64,000 bases of DNA from Pandoraea pnomenusa (GTDB taxonomy: Bacteria; Pseudomonadota; Gammaproteobacteria; Burkholderiales; Burkholderiaceae): positions 3,906,001 to 3,970,000 of the forward strand of contig NZ_CP009553.3 of the NCBI RefSeq assembly GCF_000767615.3, read 5' to 3'. The notes under the pieces were generated by a model. It saw only the letters and a program-made list of their open reading frames with translations, made no database searches and had not been told where the DNA came from. The position numbers and the translations under genes were made by a program. Shown here one piece after another: positions 16,503 to 28,253 of the stretch. How positions within the stretch are numbered: the first letter of the stretch is position 1; the number at the start of each line of letters is the position of its first letter.

Positions 16503-17576
16503 TCAAAAGAAGTGCGTAATACCAGCCTCAAGCACCGCTTGATGCGAAGCAGATGCGGGTGGTTGATTTCGAAGCACGGCAAACTGCCCCGATCCCGCGA
16601 GCTGAAGCACGCCGAGGACGTAGAGACTGGTGCGTTTGGAAAGCGCGTAGTCGATGTGCGCGTGGAATTGATTCCACTTGTACGAGTCGAGCTTCGTGTA
16701 CGAGTAGCCGCCACCGATTCGCGTGCGGGTCGTCACATATTTGTAGGCGCCTACGTCAATCGATTGGGCCGTGGCCGAAGCACCGGCCGCAGACAAGCGT
16801 GTGTAGCTGTAGTTACCCATGAGACGCCAGCCGTCGTCGACATACGCCACGCCGACCGTGCCGGTGTTCTGGTTCTGAAATACCGAAGCCGTGGGTGTCT
16901 TCGTAAAATCGATGCCGTACAGCGTCGACACACCAAGCTTCAGTCCCGGGGTGTACGGCACACCGTTGACCGATTCCCAAACAGCAATCGATTGCCACGG
17001 ACCGGCCGCGTAAGCGACCTCAGCACCAACGACGCGTCCCGTGTTGGTCGTCGAGCCCGCCTGGCCGAATCCGTACATCACGCCGAACTGGAACCCGCCG
17101 AAGACCGGAGACTTGTACTTGAACGAGTTGTTCAAGGAATTGCCGACGGTCCGGTCGAGATTGCCCGGGTGTGTCGCCAGAAGCGATGTGTAACGCTCCG
17201 ACGTAAAGGGCACCAGATCGGCCAACAGGTCGTACATCGAGCCCATCGTCAGCGTCCCCTTGCTCGCGGAGCTCAGTCCCACGAAGCTCTCGAACGGGGC
17301 GTCGGTTCCATTGTTCACGAATGCGTATCGGCTCAAGCGAAATACCGCGGACGTATCACCGTCGATGGCCTCCTTTCCCGACATCGCGAAGAACGGTACC
17401 GCGTGCGTGTTGCTGGCCTGGAACAGGGCACCGCTACCCACAGCGCTGGCATTGCTGGTGTACGAAACGCCCATCCCGAGTAAGCCGGAAAGCGTGACGC
17501 TCGATTGCGCATGCACGGAAAAACTCGCAATGAAAAATATCGTAGTACTAATAAATTTTATTTTGATCGACTTCAT
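16503..17576 (-). CDS. outer membrane porin, Gram-negative type
   Basis: 357 residues with GAGGAG upstream. A signal peptide covers residues 1-23 (basic M-K-S-I-K-I-K, hydrophobic core, S-V-H-A cleavage site). The mature protein starts Q-S-S-V-T-L-S-G and consists of alternating beta strands. It ends in aromatic Phe (T-H-F-F), the signal for outer membrane assembly. This is the OmpC-like 16-strand trimeric porin family common in Burkholderiaceae. Lying inside a catabolic operon between the MFS gene and the monooxygenase, it probably gives the pathway's substrate a way through the outer membrane. Confidence 0.88.
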   Translation of the reverse strand: MKSIKIKFISTTIFFIASFSVHAQSSVTLSGLLGMGVSYTSNASAVGSGALFQASNTHAVPFFAMSGKEAIDGDTSAVFRLSRYAFVNNGTDAPFESFVGLSSASKGTLTMGSMYDLLADLVPFTSERYTSLLATHPGNLDRTVGNSLNNSFKYKSPVFGGFQFGVMYGFGQAGSTTNTGRVVGAEVAYAAGPWQSIAVWESVNGVPYTPGLKLGVSTLYGIDFTKTPTASVFQNQNTGTVGVAYVDDGWRLMGNYSYTRLSAAGASATAQSIDVGAYKYVTTRTRIGGGYSYTKLDSYKWNQFHAHIDYALSKRTSLYVLGVLQLAGSGQFAVLRNQPPASASHQAVLEAGITHFF

Positions 17577-17678
17577 TAAAACGTCTCCTCGCCTGGTTAT
17601 GCCTGCTTCCCGCGCCTCGCCGCCTCATCAACACGCGATCGCAAGCGGACGCAATGTCTATCTACGCTTGAATCCGTA

Positions 17679-19004
17679 TCAAGGCGACGTCGCTACCACC
17701 GGCAACGTGCTATCGCTGCGCGAAAGGCTGCGACTCAGCGCCACGGAGGCAACGAACGCGATCACGCCCGAAACCGCGAACACGACGGCGAGCGCATTGG
17801 GCAAAGCGTTCGAATTGCCGTCGAACCCAAAATGTCCGACGAGGGCGATCAGCGTTGGCGACAGTCCCTGGCCAAGCAGCCCATTCAGTACGAGCACGAT
17901 CGCCATGACGATGCCGACGGATTGCGTGGGTACGACGCGCGCTACGATGGTCGAGGCAACAGACATGAACGTCCAGGAAAAGAGCACGACCAGCGCGTCG
18001 ATTACCCAGAACGTGGACAACGTATCCGTCAATGCGAGGGTCACCGTGAGAATCGCAACGGCAATGCTCGTCACCATCCCCACCCGAGCGACACCCGCGA
18101 GTGCAGCCCCCTTACGCTCCATCGCAAGGCCCGCGACCCACAGTCCGAGCGGCCCCATGATCAGCAACACCGCGCCCTGAATCAGACCGATTTCCTTCAT
18201 ACCGAGGTGAAAGCGACGAACAATCACCGTCGGTAGCCAGGCCGCCAGACCGAACGTAATGATGGCGTTGGCCACGACGAAGACGAACAGCGGTCCGAAG
18301 ATGGCCCGATGGGCCCAGAGGTACGCATAGATTCGCTGCGCGTCCTGACGTTGGTTCGCGGCACTGTCGCGCTGGCGGCCGGGCTCCTTGTTCAAAAAGA
18401 TCATCAGGCTCATGGGCACGCCAGCCAGACCGATCAGAAACAACGTCATCTGCCATGCGGACACATCGCCCAGTACGGGAATGGACGTCATGCCGGATGA
18501 CTGGATGGCGCTCATCATCGGCCCGCCAAGCACCAGTGATAGTCCGGTCCCTACCATCAACGCCATTGTGTAGACGGAAAGTGCACGTGCCCGGCGGCGG
18601 TCGTCCACACCGTCACGAATCAGAGAATAGGAAGAAGGCGGAATCAGTGCCTCGGCCCCGCCGACGATTACACGGGCGGCGACCAGAACCGCGAAGGTTG
18701 ACGCCGTGGCATTGGCGGCGACCGCCAGCGACCACACCATCACGCCCGCGGCAACGATCAGGCGACGGTCAAATCGATCTGCCAGCCAACCTGCCGGCAG
18801 CCCCACCACGATATTTGCGACGGCAAATGCCGCACCGATCAGAAAGCTGATCTGTACATCGCTCACACCGAAGTCTCGCTGGATCGGCGCGACCATCAGC
18901 ACCAGGATGTTCTTGTCGATCTGGGCCAGCATGGTCATCAACGTCAAAGTGACGACCAGCCCCCACTGGGCGAGCGGCCTGCTCGCCTTGCGATTCGCCT
19001 GCAT
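17679..19004 (-). CDS. MFS transporter, first gene of the unidentified catabolic operon
   Basis: 441 residues. Twelve hydrophobic helices are seen, with the MFS loop motif A-G-W-L-A-D-R-F-D-R-R after TM2 and a charged central loop near residues 205-220 (K-E-P-G-R-Q-R). TM1 carries the buried Asp-Lys pair (A-Q-I-D-K-N-I) seen in anion:cation and aromatic acid symporters. It is the first gene after the divergent LysR promoter region, so it likely imports the inducer and substrate across the inner membrane. The cargo is unknown. Export cannot be excluded, but the context favours uptake. Confidence 0.78.
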   Translation of the reverse strand: MQANRKASRPLAQWGLVVTLTLMTMLAQIDKNILVLMVAPIQRDFGVSDVQISFLIGAAFAVANIVVGLPAGWLADRFDRRLIVAAGVMVWSLAVAANATASTFAVLVAARVIVGGAEALIPPSSYSLIRDGVDDRRRARALSVYTMALMVGTGLSLVLGGPMMSAIQSSGMTSIPVLGDVSAWQMTLFLIGLAGVPMSLMIFLNKEPGRQRDSAANQRQDAQRIYAYLWAHRAIFGPLFVFVVANAIITFGLAAWLPTVIVRRFHLGMKEIGLIQGAVLLIMGPLGLWVAGLAMERKGAALAGVARVGMVTSIAVAILTVTLALTDTLSTFWVIDALVVLFSWTFMSVASTIVARVVPTQSVGIVMAIVLVLNGLLGQGLSPTLIALVGHFGFDGNSNALPNALAVVFAVSGVIAFVASVALSRSLSRSDSTLPVVATSP

Positions 19005-19081
19005 AGGTTCATGTCTCCGTGCTGCTTGTCGGTTTGCAGGCTATGTCTGCCCGTTGCAGTCGATTATAGATTTCGGATGAC

Positions 19082-19105
19082 ATTTACCAAATTTATTGTT
19101 TAAAT
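19082..19105. promoter_or_regulatory. putative LysR-type operator
   Basis: The arms ATTTA (19082-19086) and TAAAT (19101-19105) form an AT-rich inverted repeat with a T-N11-A core. A wider pair CGGATGA (19074-19080) and TCATCCG (19111-19117) surrounds it. It sits midway between the divergent LysR and MFS starts. The layout fits recognition and activation half-sites, but is inferred. Confidence 0.45.
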
Positions 19106-19138
19106 CTTCATCATCCGTCTTGTAAATATAAAATTGCC

Positions 19139-20152
19139 ATGCGTTTCAACAAGCTCGACCTCAACCAACTCGTGGTGCTGGACGCCCTTCTGTCCACGCG
19201 CAGCGTCGGCAAAGCCGCGGAACGTTTGTTCCTGAGTCAGCCGGCGACCAGTTGCTCGCTTGCGCGTCTTCGCGAGTATTTCGAGGACGAGTTGCTTGTT
19301 CCGGTAGGTAAGGCGCAGGTGCTCACACCGCTTGCCGAGGAGTTGGTGAAGCCCGTTCGGGATGTTCTGCTGCAAATCCAGACAATCACGCGCGCACGCC
19401 CCACATTCGATCACGCCACGTCAACACGTCGCTTCACTATCGAAGCGTCCGATTACGTCATCAGCGTGTTCCTGTCAGAAGTGGTCAAGCATGCGGCGAA
19501 GCTTGCGCCTCTCATGCAGTTCGACTTGCGTGCAATTAGTCCTCAGACGCCGGAACACCTGGAGAATGGGGAGGCCGAGTTGCTGATAGCGCCAGAGTTC
19601 GCGCGCGTTGCCGGCCATCCGGCGGAGCCATTGTTCGAAGACACGTTTTCCTGTCTGGTATGCGCGCAATACCAGACGGTCGGCGACAACCTGACGGAAG
19701 ACGAATACTTCGACGCGGCTCATGTGGGCGTGGAATGGGGAGGTGGCCGCCGTACCACCTTCGACGCCCGCCTACTTTCCACGAGCAACCGCACACGACG
19801 CCAGACTGTAATAGCGCCAACCTTCACGCTCATCCCCATGTTGCTGGTGGGTACTTCGCGCATCGCAACACTCCCTTCCCGACTGGCGTATCAAATGGCG
19901 CAGCGTTTCCCACTGAGGGTGCTGGAATGCCCTGTGGGAATTCCTGCTTTCACCGAGAACCTACAGTGGCACAAGTATCAAGAGCGTGACCCGGCCATTG
20001 CCTGGCTACGGTCGCTATTTCGTGAGACAGCGCAACGCTTGCCCCCGATTTCTGGACACATCGTGAAGAACGGTGTTGGATCGAGCGCCGCCGGACGTGC
20101 GAAAGATAAACGCGCCAAAGCGGCGGGTTCACGGAAGACATCGAAGAATTGA
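19139..20152 (+). CDS. LysR-family regulator of the unidentified catabolic cluster
   Basis: 337 residues, no strong ribosome site. The N-terminal winged helix covers residues 5-65 with the recognition helix S-Q-P-A-T-S-C-S-L-A-R-L. The start M-R-F-x-x-L-D-L-N-Q-L-V-V-L-D-A-L resembles NodD, NahR, DntR and PcpR, which respond to aromatic compounds. A periplasmic-binding-like effector domain follows to about residue 300. The last 35 residues are Lys/Ala/Ser-rich and not part of the usual family length. It is divergent from the MFS gene, with nested inverted repeats between them, and is the likely activator of the operon. The inducer is unknown. Confidence 0.85.
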   Translation: MRFNKLDLNQLVVLDALLSTRSVGKAAERLFLSQPATSCSLARLREYFEDELLVPVGKAQVLTPLAEELVKPVRDVLLQIQTITRARPTFDHATSTRRFTIEASDYVISVFLSEVVKHAAKLAPLMQFDLRAISPQTPEHLENGEAELLIAPEFARVAGHPAEPLFEDTFSCLVCAQYQTVGDNLTEDEYFDAAHVGVEWGGGRRTTFDARLLSTSNRTRRQTVIAPTFTLIPMLLVGTSRIATLPSRLAYQMAQRFPLRVLECPVGIPAFTENLQWHKYQERDPAIAWLRSLFRETAQRLPPISGHIVKNGVGSSAAGRAKDKRAKAAGSRKTSKN

Positions 20153-20430
20153 TTGCCTCGCAGCAGGGAAGGAGAACTCGACACCAAATGATCAATTGAA
20201 TAACGCGCCGTTGGAAGCGCCCCGCCCGATTCGGCGTGATCAATTGGAATGATGAAATGATTTTCCGGCGCGTCGACGTCAGCCCGTGTTCAGCACACGA
20301 TCCAGAATGCGCGTCAGTCCATGCCCGCTGATCGCCCGTTCCGGCACGATGGTGACCGCTTCATGCGTCGCACCATCGACAGGTTCTTGATTACACCGCC
20401 TTGATAGTCATTTTGTAAGTCGCTGACGCA
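20153..20430. other. intergenic stretch next to tRNA-Ser
   Basis: Between the LysR gene and the tRNA terminator I see no complete gene. TGATCAATTG appears twice as a direct repeat (20189-20198 and 20238-20247). A short open frame on the minus strand (20279-20407) may be a gene remnant. No integrase or second tRNA 3' end is visible. Confidence 0.55.
20279..20407 (-). pseudogene. possible C-terminal gene remnant
   Basis: A 42-codon open frame between two stops has no start or ribosome site, yet its translation looks protein-like (T-H-E-A-V-T-I-V-P-E-R-A-I-S-G-H-G-L and onwards to a stop after N-T-G). It could be the tail of a gene lost when the accessory region formed. I do not recognise the family. 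It may be chance in GC-rich DNA. Confidence 0.25.
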
Positions 20431-20463
20431 CAAAACAAAAAGGCCCTTGAGATTCAAGGGCCT
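20431..20463 (-). terminator. intrinsic terminator of tRNA-Ser
   Basis: AGGCCCTTGA and TCAAGGGCCT form a perfect 10-bp stem with a 3-nt loop (20441-20463). On the minus strand it is followed by TTTTTGTTTTG. It lies 12 nt past the tRNA 3' end. Confidence 0.92.
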
Positions 20464-20474
20464 GATTGTGTGCT

Positions 20475-20565
20475 TGGCGGAGAGGGTGGGATTCGAACCC
20501 ACGATACGGTATAACCGTATACCGGATTTCGAGTCCGGCGCATTCGACCACTCTGCCACCTCTCC
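20475..20565 (-). tRNA. tRNA-Ser, anticodon CGA
   Basis: 91 nt including encoded CCA. The acceptor stem is GGAGAGG/CCTCTCC with G73. The anticodon loop CTCGAAA has CGA, reading UCG codons. The long variable arm between the anticodon and T arms is typical of class II tRNA-Ser. The T loop is GGTTCGAATCC. It is read on the same strand as serS, directly downstream of it. Confidence 0.96.
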
Positions 20566-20669
20566 AAGCATTCTTCCTGCTTTGGTTCGCTGCCTGAGTG
20601 GCCTCAAGCAGCGAGAAAGAGATTATAGCCGAATTTCTTTTTCTGCCAACCCCTTTTTGCGGATTTTTT

Positions 20670-22079
<1,410 letters not shown>

Positions 22080-22184
22080 TTACCAAACGCACACCGCGAT
22101 GACGCCATTTGGCGGATTCGCTGTGATGTGCTTCGATCTGAAGGATGTCGCCGCGCCGCACAGGCTACCGGTCGCCGTTCGACC

Positions 22185-23591
22185 TCAGGCGGACTCGTCG
22201 TCGGACGCCTCGGCAGGCGGCGTCTTGCCGGAAGTCGCATTGTCCGGCGCGGACGCCTTCGCCGGCACGCCGGACGTCTTCCCCCTGGCATGCGTGCGCC
22301 GCCATTCGGCATCGAGCGACTTCAGCCAATTGAGCTTCTCGCCGATCTTGCCCTCGAGTCCGCGCGGCACCGGACGATACCACTGTTGCGCGCGCATATC
22401 GTCGGGAAAATAAGTCTCTCCGGCAGCGTAACCATCGGGCTCGTCGTGCGCGTAACGGTACTCGTGGCCATAGCCGAGTTCCTTCATCAGCCTGGTCGGC
22501 GCGTTGCGCAGATGGATCGGCACCGCGCGCGACTTGTCCTTGCCGACGAACGCCCGCGCCTGATTGTAGGCGTTGTAACCGGCGTTGGACTTCGGCGCGG
22601 CCGCGAGATAGAGAATGGCCTGCGCGAGCGCAAGCTCCCCTTCGGGCGTCCCAAGGCGCTCGTATGTCTCTGCCGCGTCGAGCGCGATGCGCGCCGCGCG
22701 CGGATCGGCCAGGCCAATGTCCTCCCACGCCATGCGCACGATACGCCGCGCCAGATAGCGCGGGTCGGCGCCGCCGTCGAGCATGCGGCAGAACCAGTAC
22801 AGCGCGCCGTCCGGCGAGCTGCCGCGCACCGACTTGTGCAAGGCGCTGATCTGGTCGTAGAACGCATCGCCCCCCTTGTCGAAACGACGCAGATTCTCGG
22901 CAAGCACGCTGGCCAGCAACGTCTCGTCGATCGTCTCCAGACCCTGCGACATTGCCGCCTGCGCGACGATCTCCACATTGTTGAGCAACTTGCGGCCGTC
23001 GCCATCGGCCGAGTCGATCAGGCCCTGACGCGCCTCGTCGGTAAAGCCGATGTCGCCCAGCTCGCGCGCCGCGCGCGTGACCATCTCGCCGAGCTCTTCG
23101 TCGTTCAGACTCTTGAGCACATACACGGCCGCCCGCGAGAGCAATGCACCGTTCACTTCGAACGACGGATTCTCCGTGGTGGCGCCTACAAAGATGAACA
23201 ACCCCGATTCCACGTGTGGCAGGAATGCGTCCTGCTGTGCCTTGTTGAAGCGGTGCACCTCGTCGACGAACACGACCGTCTGCTTGCCCTGCGCCCGCTG
23301 GATCTGCGCCGCCTCGACGGCGTCGCGAATATCCTTCACCCCCGAGAGCACCGCCGATAGCGAAATGAAGTAGGCCTTGAAGGCGTCGGCCATCAGGCGC
23401 GCGAGCGTGGTCTTGCCGACGCCCGGCGGCCCCCACAGGATCATCGAGTGAGGACGCCCCGCCTCGAATGCCACGCGCAACGGCTTGCCCTTGCCCAGCA
23501 GGTGGCGCTGGCCAATCACGTCGTCGATGGTATGGGGGCGCAGGCGCTCGGCCAGAGGTACCGAGGCCGACAGCGGGGCGTCGTGTGGCAT
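22185..23591 (-). CDS. rarA: replication-associated recombination protein A (RarA/MgsA AAA+ ATPase)
   Basis: 468 residues from the ATG at 23591; another start at 23630 would add 13 residues across a hairpin. The AAA+ module shows L-A-E-R-L-R-P-x-x-x-D-D-V-I-G-Q, Walker A G-P-P-G-V-G-K-T-T-L near residue 56, Walker B V-F-V-D-E-V-H-R-F-N and sensor 1 G-A-T-T-E-N-P-S. The C-terminal tetramerisation part contains R-R-I-V-R-M-A-W-E-D-I-G-L-A-D-P. Family members act at stalled replication forks with SSB and RecA. The last 40 residues are a low-complexity Lys/Ala/Ser tail. It lies between lolA and serS in the order ftsK-lolA-rarA-serS, a common bacterial arrangement. Confidence 0.94.
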   Translation of the reverse strand: MPHDAPLSASVPLAERLRPHTIDDVIGQRHLLGKGKPLRVAFEAGRPHSMILWGPPGVGKTTLARLMADAFKAYFISLSAVLSGVKDIRDAVEAAQIQRAQGKQTVVFVDEVHRFNKAQQDAFLPHVESGLFIFVGATTENPSFEVNGALLSRAAVYVLKSLNDEELGEMVTRAARELGDIGFTDEARQGLIDSADGDGRKLLNNVEIVAQAAMSQGLETIDETLLASVLAENLRRFDKGGDAFYDQISALHKSVRGSSPDGALYWFCRMLDGGADPRYLARRIVRMAWEDIGLADPRAARIALDAAETYERLGTPEGELALAQAILYLAAAPKSNAGYNAYNQARAFVGKDKSRAVPIHLRNAPTRLMKELGYGHEYRYAHDEPDGYAAGETYFPDDMRAQQWYRPVPRGLEGKIGEKLNWLKSLDAEWRRTHARGKTSGVPAKASAPDNATSGKTPPAEASDDESA

Positions 23592-23604
23592 GTTCTCAAG
23601 CGGC

Positions 23605-23628
23605 GCGGCCGGGGATGTCCCCGGCCGC
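23605..23628 (-). other. perfect 11-bp inverted repeat before rarA
   Basis: GCGGCCGGGGA-TG-TCCCCGGCCGC lies 14 bp before the rarA start, in the lolA-rarA gap. It lacks a T-tract. It may attenuate readthrough from lolA or mask the rarA ribosome site. Confidence 0.5.
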
Positions 23629-23824
23629 ATTCGGATAATCGGATGTGCCCATTATGCCAGCCCGGCCAGCGCGCCGCCGGCAAGCCCCGCGATATGCCGG
23701 CCGACGAAGGGTCACCGGCCGGCGCCGATCCGCCCGCCTCGCCCAGACATCCGCGGCAACTCATGGACAGGCTTAGGCGTGCCCGGACACGCGCCGTGTG
23801 GACGCAGCCGCGCCCGGCACCGGC

Positions 23825-24484
23825 TCAACCCTTGATCAGGTCGGCACCCTTGGGCATGGTGAACTTGAAGTGGTCCGCAGGCATCGGCGGATTTTTCTGA
23901 ATCTTGTCGAAGGTCAGCAGGGTCACGTTGCCGAACGCATCGTACAGTTCCATCGCGGCCAGATTGCCATCGCGAAACCCGATGCCAACGCGCTGGAACT
24001 GCGTGTCCTGGGCCTTGGGCTTGAGCTCGACCCAGTCGATGCCATTCTTCACGCCGGCATCCTTGAGCGAAAAGCTTTTCTCGATGTCGTTGCTGCCGAA
24101 CAGAATGGCGGCCGGACTAGCCCCCAGCGACGCGCCCAGCTTGCGCTCGGTCACCTGGTTCAGGTCCTTGTCGTAGATGTAAAGCGTCTCGCCGTCTGCC
24201 TGAAGCAGCTGCTCATACGGCTTCACGTAACGCCAGACGAAGCGCCCCGGGCGAGAGAATTCGAAGGTGCCCGATGCCGCATTCGTCACTTTCATCGTGC
24301 CGTCCTGCTGCCCCTTGACCTGCTTCTGCTCGAACTCGCCTCGCGCCGACTTCACCTGCGCGGCAAACGCCTTGAGTTGCGCCGTGCCGCTCGCAAAAGC
24401 GGGAGCAACCCACGCCGCCAATGTCATGCCCACGGCACCGACCACGATCGGCAGGCCTCGTTTGAATCCCAGCATGTTTGTCAT
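23825..24484 (-). CDS. lolA: outer-membrane lipoprotein carrier protein LolA
   Basis: 219 residues. A signal peptide covers residues 1 to about 32 (A-P-A-F-A-S cleavage region), so the mature protein is periplasmic. The LolA fold is recognised by [17 protein letters not shown] and by [15 protein letters not shown] near residue 72, which lines the hydrophobic lipoprotein cavity. The strands D-K-D-L-N-Q-V-T and N-P-P-M-P follow later. It ferries lipoproteins from LolCDE to the outer membrane acceptor LolB. Its start overlaps the ftsK stop as ATGA, so translation is coupled to ftsK. Confidence 0.95.
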   Translation of the reverse strand: MTNMLGFKRGLPIVVGAVGMTLAAWVAPAFASGTAQLKAFAAQVKSARGEFEQKQVKGQQDGTMKVTNAASGTFEFSRPGRFVWRYVKPYEQLLQADGETLYIYDKDLNQVTERKLGASLGASPAAILFGSNDIEKSFSLKDAGVKNGIDWVELKPKAQDTQFQRVGIGFRDGNLAAMELYDAFGNVTLLTFDKIQKNPPMPADHFKFTMPKGADLIKG

Positions 24485-26802
24485 TCTCCTTCGCGATTCG
24501 GCACCAGGATCTCCCGGTTGCCGTTGCTCGCCATCGCCGACACGACGCCGGACTGTTCCATCTGTTCGAGCAGGCGCGCCGCGCGGTTGTAGCCGATACG
24601 CAGATGCCGCTGCACCAGCGAGATCGATGCCCGGCGCTGCTTGAGCACCACGGCCACGGCCTGGTCGTACAGGGGATCGGACTCGCCGCCCCCCTCGCCG
24701 GTTCCGCCGCCCGCCCCGTCCACGCCACCATCCTCACCTTCCGCGGCGCCGTCCAGAATGCCTTCGACGTAGTTCGCCTCGCCCTGCTCCCTGAGCCGTT
24801 CGACCACGCGATGCACCTCGTCGTCGGCCACGAACGCGCCATGCACGCGCAGCGGCAAGCCGGTACCGGGCGGCATGTAGAGCATGTCGCCCATGCCCAG
24901 CAGCGTTTCGGCCCCCTGCTGGTCGAGAATGGTGCGCGAGTCGATCTTGGAGGACACCTGGAACGCCACGCGCGTCGGCACGTTCGCCTTGATCAACCCG
25001 GTGATCACGTCGACCGAGGGTCGCTGCGTGGCCAGAATCAGGTGAATGCCCGCCGCCCGCGCCTTTTGCGCGATACGCGCGATCAACTCTTCGACCTTCT
25101 TGCCGACAACCATCATCAGGTCCGCCAGCTCGTCGATCACCACGACGATATACGGCAGACGCTGCAACGGCTCCGGCGCCTCCGGCGTGAGCGAGAAGGG
25201 ATTGGGAATATGTTCTTCGCGCTTGGTGGCGTCGTCGATCTTGTTGTTGTACCCGGCCAGGTTGCGCACGCCGAGCTTACTCATGAGCTTGTAGCGACGC
25301 TCCATTTCCGCGACGACCCAGTTCAGCGCATGGCCAGCCTGGCGCATGTCGGTGACCACCGGACACAACAGATGCTGGATGCCTTCGTACATGCTCATTT
25401 CGAGCATCTTCGGATCGATCAGGATCAGGCGCACCTGCTCGGCCGTCGCCTTGTAGAGCAGCGACAGGATCATGGCGTTGATCCCCACCGACTTGCCGGA
25501 ACCGGTGGTGCCGGCCACGAGCAGGTGAGGCATCTTGGCCAGATCGGCCACGACCGGCTTGCCGCCGATGTCCTTGCCGAGCGCCAGCGTCAGCAGCGAC
25601 GAGGAGTCGTTGTAGATCTCGGAACCCAGAATCTCCGTCAGACGCACCGTCTGGCGGCGCGGATTCGGCAGCTCCAGCCCCATGAAATTCTTGCCCGGAA
25701 TGGTCTCCACCACGCGGATCGACACCAACGAGAGCGAGCGCGCCAGATCCTTCGCGAGGTTCACGATCTGACTGCCCTTCACCCCCGTGGCCGGCTCGAT
25801 TTCGTAGCGCGTGATGACCGGCCCCGGATAGGCCGCCACGACGCTCACCTCCACGCCGAAGTCCTTGAGCTTCTTCTCGATCAGGCGCGAGGTGAACTCC
25901 AGGGTCTCGGCGGACACCGTCTCCTGCGCGGCCGGTGCGGCATCGAGCAGCGCGAGCGGCGGCAGGATCGAATCGGGCAGATCGGCAAACAACGGCGCCT
26001 GCTTCTCCTTCTCCACGCGCTCGCTCTTGGGCACGACCTTGACCGGCGGCACGATCTGCACCGGCTCGTGCACTTCGGCGCGCACGCGGTTCTGCACGAC
26101 GGCGCCTTCGCGCGCCATTGCCGCCTCCTCGCCCAGACGGCGATCCTGGCGCGCTTCGCGACGACGACGAATCACCGTACCAGTATCGAGAATCAGCGCG
26201 CCGAGCTTCTCGGCGGCGGACAGCCACGAGAAATGGAACAGCAACGACAGCCCGAAGGCGAAGATGAGCAGGAGTGCCAGCGTGCCGCCCGTGAAGCCGA
26301 GCGCGTGCTGGAAGAAGCCGCCGACAGTCTCGCCGATCACACCGCCGGATGCGCGCGGCAATTGGGCCTTGAGGCGGTACAGGCGCAGCGATTCGATGCC
26401 GGCGCTGGAGAGCAGCACCATCAGGGAAGAGACGATTTCCACCCAACCGCCGCTTGCCAGCCGCTCTCGCAGCGGCGGCGCCTCGCGCCGGGCGGAAATT
26501 CGCCGGTAGCCGGCGACGACGCGCCGGGCAATGAACACGACCAGCCAGTAGGCGGACAGGCCGAGGGTGAGCAGCAGCATGTCGGCCACCCACGCGCCCA
26601 CGCGCCCCGCCCAGTTGGCGATGCGCTCCACGTGCGCCGCATGTGTCCAGCTGGGGTCCAGACGGCTGTACGAGAACAACGCCATCAACAGGAACACCAT
26701 CAGCGCGACCTGCGCCATCCAGCGGATTTCATGGAAAAGGTGCGTCACCCGATTGGGCAACGACGATCCGGCACCAGCAGAGTAAGAAGATTTCGTCGTC
26801 AT
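24481..26802 (-). CDS. ftsK: DNA translocase FtsK
   Basis: 773 residues from the ATG at 26802 (M-T-T-K-S-S); the frame stays open further upstream but with no family homology. Four N-terminal transmembrane helices (about 25-190) anchor it at the division septum. A short linker of about 100 residues is followed by the RecA-like motor: alpha/beta domain with Walker A G-T-T-G-S-G-K-S near 430 and Walker [11 protein letters not shown]. The C-terminal winged-helix gamma domain ([18 protein letters not shown]) binds KOPS. It pumps chromosome ends toward XerCD/dif during division. The linker is much shorter than in E. coli, as in most betaproteobacteria. Confidence 0.95.
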   Translation of the reverse strand: MTTKSSYSAGAGSSLPNRVTHLFHEIRWMAQVALMVFLLMALFSYSRLDPSWTHAAHVERIANWAGRVGAWVADMLLLTLGLSAYWLVVFIARRVVAGYRRISARREAPPLRERLASGGWVEIVSSLMVLLSSAGIESLRLYRLKAQLPRASGGVIGETVGGFFQHALGFTGGTLALLLIFAFGLSLLFHFSWLSAAEKLGALILDTGTVIRRRREARQDRRLGEEAAMAREGAVVQNRVRAEVHEPVQIVPPVKVVPKSERVEKEKQAPLFADLPDSILPPLALLDAAPAAQETVSAETLEFTSRLIEKKLKDFGVEVSVVAAYPGPVITRYEIEPATGVKGSQIVNLAKDLARSLSLVSIRVVETIPGKNFMGLELPNPRRQTVRLTEILGSEIYNDSSSLLTLALGKDIGGKPVVADLAKMPHLLVAGTTGSGKSVGINAMILSLLYKATAEQVRLILIDPKMLEMSMYEGIQHLLCPVVTDMRQAGHALNWVVAEMERRYKLMSKLGVRNLAGYNNKIDDATKREEHIPNPFSLTPEAPEPLQRLPYIVVVIDELADLMMVVGKKVEELIARIAQKARAAGIHLILATQRPSVDVITGLIKANVPTRVAFQVSSKIDSRTILDQQGAETLLGMGDMLYMPPGTGLPLRVHGAFVADDEVHRVVERLREQGEANYVEGILDGAAEGEDGGVDGAGGGTGEGGGESDPLYDQAVAVVLKQRRASISLVQRHLRIGYNRAARLLEQMEQSGVVSAMASNGNREILVPNREGE

Positions 26803-26897
26803 CAAGCCATGGGGTTGGGCGGGCAGACGGGCGGCCTGCCGCGCGGCAAGGCTCCATTGTAAACAACTATTACATTCGTTAATGCAGGAAAAGGTGA

Positions 26898-28046
<1,149 letters not shown>

Positions 28047-28151
28047 GGCATTCGCGCCATGTTTCGGCGCCCTCGCCGTCCGGCGCTCGCGGCTTGGTCC
28101 GTGGCGCCATTCGGTCTTGGCGCCGCTGCCTGTGGTGCCGTTGACATATTT

Positions 28152-28187
28152 GGCACCCTCGGCACCCTCGGCACCCTCGGCACCTTT
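28152..28187. repeat. 9-bp tandem repeat between trxB and the Smr gene
   Basis: GGCACCCTC occurs three times in a row, followed by the variant GGCACCTTT. It is non-coding on the basis of the gene calls on both sides. Confidence 0.95.
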
Positions 28188-28253
28188 GGCGCGACCGGAT
28201 CCAACCGATCCGTTCGCCCAGCTTGATCCTCCCTCGTCCTTGTTCGCACGCCC

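Noticed and set aside
20431..20565. Phage-type attachment site at tRNA-Ser
   Set aside because: No second copy of the tRNA 3' end and no integrase was found in the window, so an att site was not annotated.
24478..26862. Long open frame (794 codons) on the plus strand opposite ftsK
   Set aside because: FtsK motifs on the minus strand are complete. The plus frame is Arg/His/Gln-rich with no domain, as expected for the complement of GC-rich coding DNA.
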